A DNA stretch of 64,000 bases, taken from Gammaproteobacteria bacterium. Lineage in GTDB: Bacteria; Pseudomonadota; Gammaproteobacteria; Pseudomonadales; Azotimanducaceae. Location: positions 1 to 64,000 of the forward strand of contig JAPOVK010000010.1 in the NCBI GenBank assembly GCA_026708185.1, written 5' to 3'. Positions 61,160-64,000 of the stretch are shown in pieces; position 1 is the first letter of the stretch, and each line of letters opens with the position of its first letter. The notes beneath the pieces are model-generated. The model had not been told where the DNA came from. It made no database searches and was given only the letters and a program-made list of their open reading frames with translations. A program made the translations under genes and the position numbers.

Positions 61160-61532
61160 CCTCGTCCCGCTGCTGATGTGCTCCGACGTGCAGGCGTCGA
61201 TCCCCTTCTACACCGATGTTCTGGGTTTCCAGGTCACCGGCCGGGACGACGACGTGGGCGCAACCGGCTTCGCCGCGCTCGCCAACGGCCGCGCCCGCAT
61301 CATGCTCGCAAGTGGGAGCTACGTGCCGGAGGCGCAGAAGGTGGAGGGCCAGTACCCGCAGTCGAACTACTACTTCTACGTCGATGACGCCGAAGCGCTG
61401 CGCCAGGCCGTGATCGACCGCGGCTGGCAGGCGACCGAGTGCATCAAGCGCTTCTACGGACTCCTGGAGTTCGAGGTCGTCGACCCCGATGGCCACATCC
61501 TGCTGTTCGGGCAGGATCTCGAACAGCCATGA
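61119..61532 (+). CDS. VOC-superfamily protein (glyoxalase/bleomycin-resistance fold)
   Basis: 137 residues. LDLVPLLMCSDVQASIPFYT, DVLGFQVTGRDDDVGATGFA, ALANGRARIMLAS and LEFEVVDPDGHILLFGQDLE show the two beta-alpha-beta-beta-beta units of VOC proteins. The metal ligands expected (His/Glu) are only partly kept, with Glu in LLEFEVVDPDG. Function unknown, perhaps a ring-cleavage or resistance enzyme. It ends the operon. Confidence 0.82.
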   Translation: MTEDSQASPAAFLDLVPLLMCSDVQASIPFYTDVLGFQVTGRDDDVGATGFAALANGRARIMLASGSYVPEAQKVEGQYPQSNYYFYVDDAEALRQAVIDRGWQATECIKRFYGLLEFEVVDPDGHILLFGQDLEQP

Positions 61533-61613
61533 CGCGGCGTGCCGCAAGGTCCATGCATGAATCACAGCCGCACATCCGGACGACCGACGCGGACCTCAAG
61601 GGCGGCGGGGAAA

Positions 61614-61735
61614 TTTGACCGTGTTTTGACTCCTGCCCCGGATTTGCCTTCCCCCGCATGCCTTTTCCCGAAAAAAATCATGCTTTTCAATTAGTTGAAG
61701 TGTCGTTCAACATTTTGACTATGATTTGACCATGC
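61614..61735 (+). repeat. Repeated ATTTGAC / TTTTGAC motifs before a degraded AlbA-domain gene
   Basis: ATTTGACCGTGTTTTGACT begins near 61614, ATTTTGACTATGATTTGAC near 61713, and a third close copy, CATTTGACTGGGTTTTGAT, lies at the end of the pseudogene (about 62455-62473). The stretch 61533-61801 otherwise holds no gene. The motifs may be operator half-sites or flanks of an old duplication. Confidence 0.5.
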
Positions 61736-61801
61736 CTTTCTCGAGTGGACTTCCGCTGTGGCAAGCTTGTACACCGGAAACGCTGTGGACGGTGGCCGAG
61801 C

Positions 61802-62462
61802 ATGACGGACGAGCGCCTGAAAGCCCAAGTGGATGATCTACGCCGACTGCCGGCTGAGACGCCTTGGGCGGAGTAGTTCAAGGAGGCCAACGCCGATCCC
61901 CAGATGATTGGCGAACTGATCTCCGGCATCGCCAACTCGGCCCGGCTCGCGGATCGGGATTTCGGCTACGTCGTCTGGGGCGTTCGAGACGTTCGCCGCT
62001 CAGGACGAAGTGCTCGACCTCCTGGACTTGGCCAGCTATTTCGCCCTCACCGAAACGCCGACGCCGAGCACTCCCGCCGCCGTTCTCGCTGGCTTGGCGA
62101 GCGATCGCTTGATTTCCCCGGATGTCGGCGGGAGGTGGAACATCCACAATCTAGGCGCGATTCTGTTCGCCAAGGACCTGCGCCGTTTCGAATCGAGATT
62201 GGCGCGCAAGGCGGTGCGCGGAACGCCCATCCGGAACGGTAAGCCGCTTTTTACTCCGGTGGCCGTTCGCGAGTTGGCAGCCAACGCCCTGATCCATCAG
62301 GACATGACCCTCACTGGCGCAGGTCCCACGATCGAGCTGTTCAGAAACCGCTTGGAGATCACCAATCCTGGAGCGCCACTGGCGGAGACCGTGCGCTTCA
62401 TTGACTCACCGCCGCGGTCTCGCAACGAAGCCCTACTGTTGCACTGGCTCACCAACATTTGA
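61802..62462 (+). pseudogene. Degraded ATP-binding protein with AlbA_2 (Schlafen-type) domain
   Basis: From ATG at 61802 the frame reads DDLRRLPAETPWAE, then a TAG at 61874, then FKEANADPQMIGELISGIAN and FGYVVWGVRD. This is the AlbA_2 domain with an extra stop codon inside WxEFKE. About 130 residues are then missing, and another frame continues ETFAAQDEVLDLLDLASYFA and WNIHNLGAILFAKDL. After another loss, VAVRELAANALIHQDMTLTG and ITNPGAPLAETVRFIDSPPR lead to the stop at 62462. Two deletions and a stop make it clearly dead. Confidence 0.75.
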
Positions 62463-62613
62463 CTGGGTTTTGATCGGCACCCGACAGGGAAGCGCCGGTT
62501 ACTCATGCCCGGGATGCCGCATTTGCCGGTCTTCCGCGAGCACACCGAGGCGCGGGCTTTAGCGGGTTGAACTAAACTACGCCGCCTTAAGCCGCATAAA
62601 CGACGAGCAACGC

Positions 62614-64000
62614 CTTTGCACTTCAACCTCGCCACCGTCAACGAGGCGATCGCGGACGCCGTCCCCGACCGCGAAGCCATCGTCTTCCGCGACCGGCGCT
62701 TCACCTATCGGCAGTTCACGGAGCGTACCCGCCGCCTCGCCAACTTCCTCGCGGCCCAAGGGCTCGGACTGCGCGCCGAGCGCGCCGATCTCAAGGACTG
62801 GGAATCGGGCCAGGACCATCTCGGCATCTACCTCTACAACGGCAACGAGTACCTCGAAGCCATGGTCGGCGCCTACAAGGCCCGGGTCGCCCCGTTCAAC
62901 GTCAACTACCGCTATGTCGACGAGGAGTTGATCTACCTGTTGAACGATGCCAAGACGAAGGCGCTGGTGTTCCACAGTTCGCTGGCCGACCACGTGGCCG
63001 CCGTCCGCGAACAGGTGCCGAGCCTTGAACTGCTACTCCAGGTCAATGACGAACCTCGCGAACTGCTCGACGGCGCCATCGAGTTCGAGAGCGCCTTGGC
63101 AGGCGCGAGCCCGGCCAAGCCCGATATCGAGTGGCATGCCGACGATCTCTACATCATCTACACCGGCGGTACGACCGGCATGCCCAAAGGGGTCTTGTGG
63201 AAACACAGCGACATCCTGATCGCGAGCCTGGGCGCGCGGCGGACCAACGGCCAGGTCATCGACTCCATCGCGGGCTACATCGACCGCGCGACCGGCAGCC
63301 ACCGCAAGACGCTGCCCGCCCCGCCGTTCATGCACGGCGCCGGCCACTGGGCCGCGTTCCAGGCGTTCAACACCGGCAGCACCGTGGTCATCCAGGACGA
63401 GGTCAAGCGCTTCGACGCCCCGAGCGTAGTGGACATCATCGAACGCGAAGGCGTCAACAACCTGCTCCTCGTGGGCGATGCCTTCGCACGACCGCTTCTC
63501 GACGCACTGCGCAGCAAGGGCTCGAAGTGCCCGACCCTGCGCAACGTCATCACAGGCGGCGCCATCATGACCGCCAACATCAAGCGCGAACTCATCGACA
63601 CGCTGCCGCGGATCAACATCATCGACAGTGCCGGGTCGTCGGAAACCGGCGGCCAGGCATCGCACACCAGCAACGCCAAGTCGGGGGCCGCCACCGGTCG
63701 ATTCACGCTCTCCGCGCACAATGCCGTGCTGAACGACGACCTGACGGCGGTACTCGAACCGGGTCACGAGGGCTTGGGCTGGTGGGCGCGCGCCGGGAAC
63801 ATCCCTCTCGGCTACCTCGGCGACGAGGACAAGACCAGGAAGACGTTCCCGGTGGTCGACGGCGTGCGTTATTCGGTACCGGGCGACAAGGTTCGACTGC
63901 TGCCCGACTTGACGCTGGAACTTCACGGCCGCGAGTCGGTCACCATCAACTCCGGCGGCGAGAAGATCTTCGCCGAGGAAGTGGAGCAAGCCATCAAGCA
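62614..64000 (+). CDS. AMP-dependent acyl-CoA synthetase, 3' end beyond the window
   Basis: At least 462 residues of an ANL-family ligase. Seen: DREAIVFRDRRFTYRQFTER, VGAYKARVAPFNVNYRYVDE, the P-loop LYIIYTGGTTGMPKGVLWKH, GDAFARPLLDALRS and VPGDKVRLLPDLTLELHGRE (Asp and Arg before the C-terminal hinge). It should activate a fatty or aryl acid with ATP and CoA. The open frame runs off the window. TTG at 62614 is the first reasonable start and is not certain; 62463-62613 holds nothing else. Confidence 0.85.

Noticed and set aside
63033-63989. 318-codon minus-strand open frame at the right edge
   Set aside because: Antisense to the AMP-binding ligase, which has the P-loop and other ANL motifs.

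Overview
The window is high-GC, densely packed DNA from a Gram-negative bacterium. Two TonB-dependent receptors, an outer-membrane-type lipoprotein, a Yej-type peptide transporter and E. coli-like Zur operators point to a proteobacterium, most likely an uncultivated gammaproteobacterium. The gene content (phytanoyl-CoA dioxygenases, LLM flavin oxidoreductases, family III CoA transferases, amidohydrolases) resembles that of environmental heterotrophs. That placement is inference from gene families and has not been tested with marker genes. I saw no rRNA, tRNA, CRISPR array or transposase.

Region 1 (1-15800): yejA and yejB are separated from yejE by about 11.4 kb of zinc-starvation genes. These are a zinc ABC importer with a small membrane protein and a gamma carbonic anhydrase behind a zur gene (minus strand), a COG0523 GTPase with a WD40 protein (plus strand), a truncated PepSY protein, a TonB receptor of the ZnuD type, and an iron-type alcohol dehydrogenase. 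Two good matches to the proteobacterial Zur box lie in the two divergent intergenic regions. No yejF ATPase follows yejE. Palindromic 45-bp repeats abut the 5' end of yejA, and a different repeat cluster lies between the PepSY gene and the receptor.

Region 2 (15900-27400): an ATPase remnant, a hipBA toxin-antitoxin pair, a bcp peroxiredoxin, an LLM oxidoreductase with a two-gene nicotinamide/nicotinate salvage unit, then a large TonB receptor followed by its own two-component system.

Region 3 (27600-43200): catabolic genes in tightly overlapping operons. These include Gfo/Idh oxidoreductases, two phytanoyl-CoA dioxygenases, a frameshifted LLM gene, an epimerase with O-acetylhomoserine sulfhydrylase and a CoA-binding protein, a GPH transporter, an acyl-CoA dehydrogenase, pyrF, an SMP-30 lactonase and a GH5-like hydrolase. 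A decayed PIN toxin and an orphan antitoxin lie inside this region.

Region 4 (43200-64000): three family III CoA transferases, a vapBC-type pair, a 2-hydroxyacid dehydrogenase, two amidohydrolases, a BamE-like lipoprotein, an MFS exporter, an amidase operon that ends in a nucleotidyltransferase pair, a two-gene MaoC dehydratase, an alpha/beta hydrolase, a VOC protein, a degraded AlbA-domain gene and the start of an acyl-CoA ligase. The most striking object is a DUF2235-type hydrolase gene cut in two by an inverted murA gene that carries the same palindromic repeat found at the left edge.
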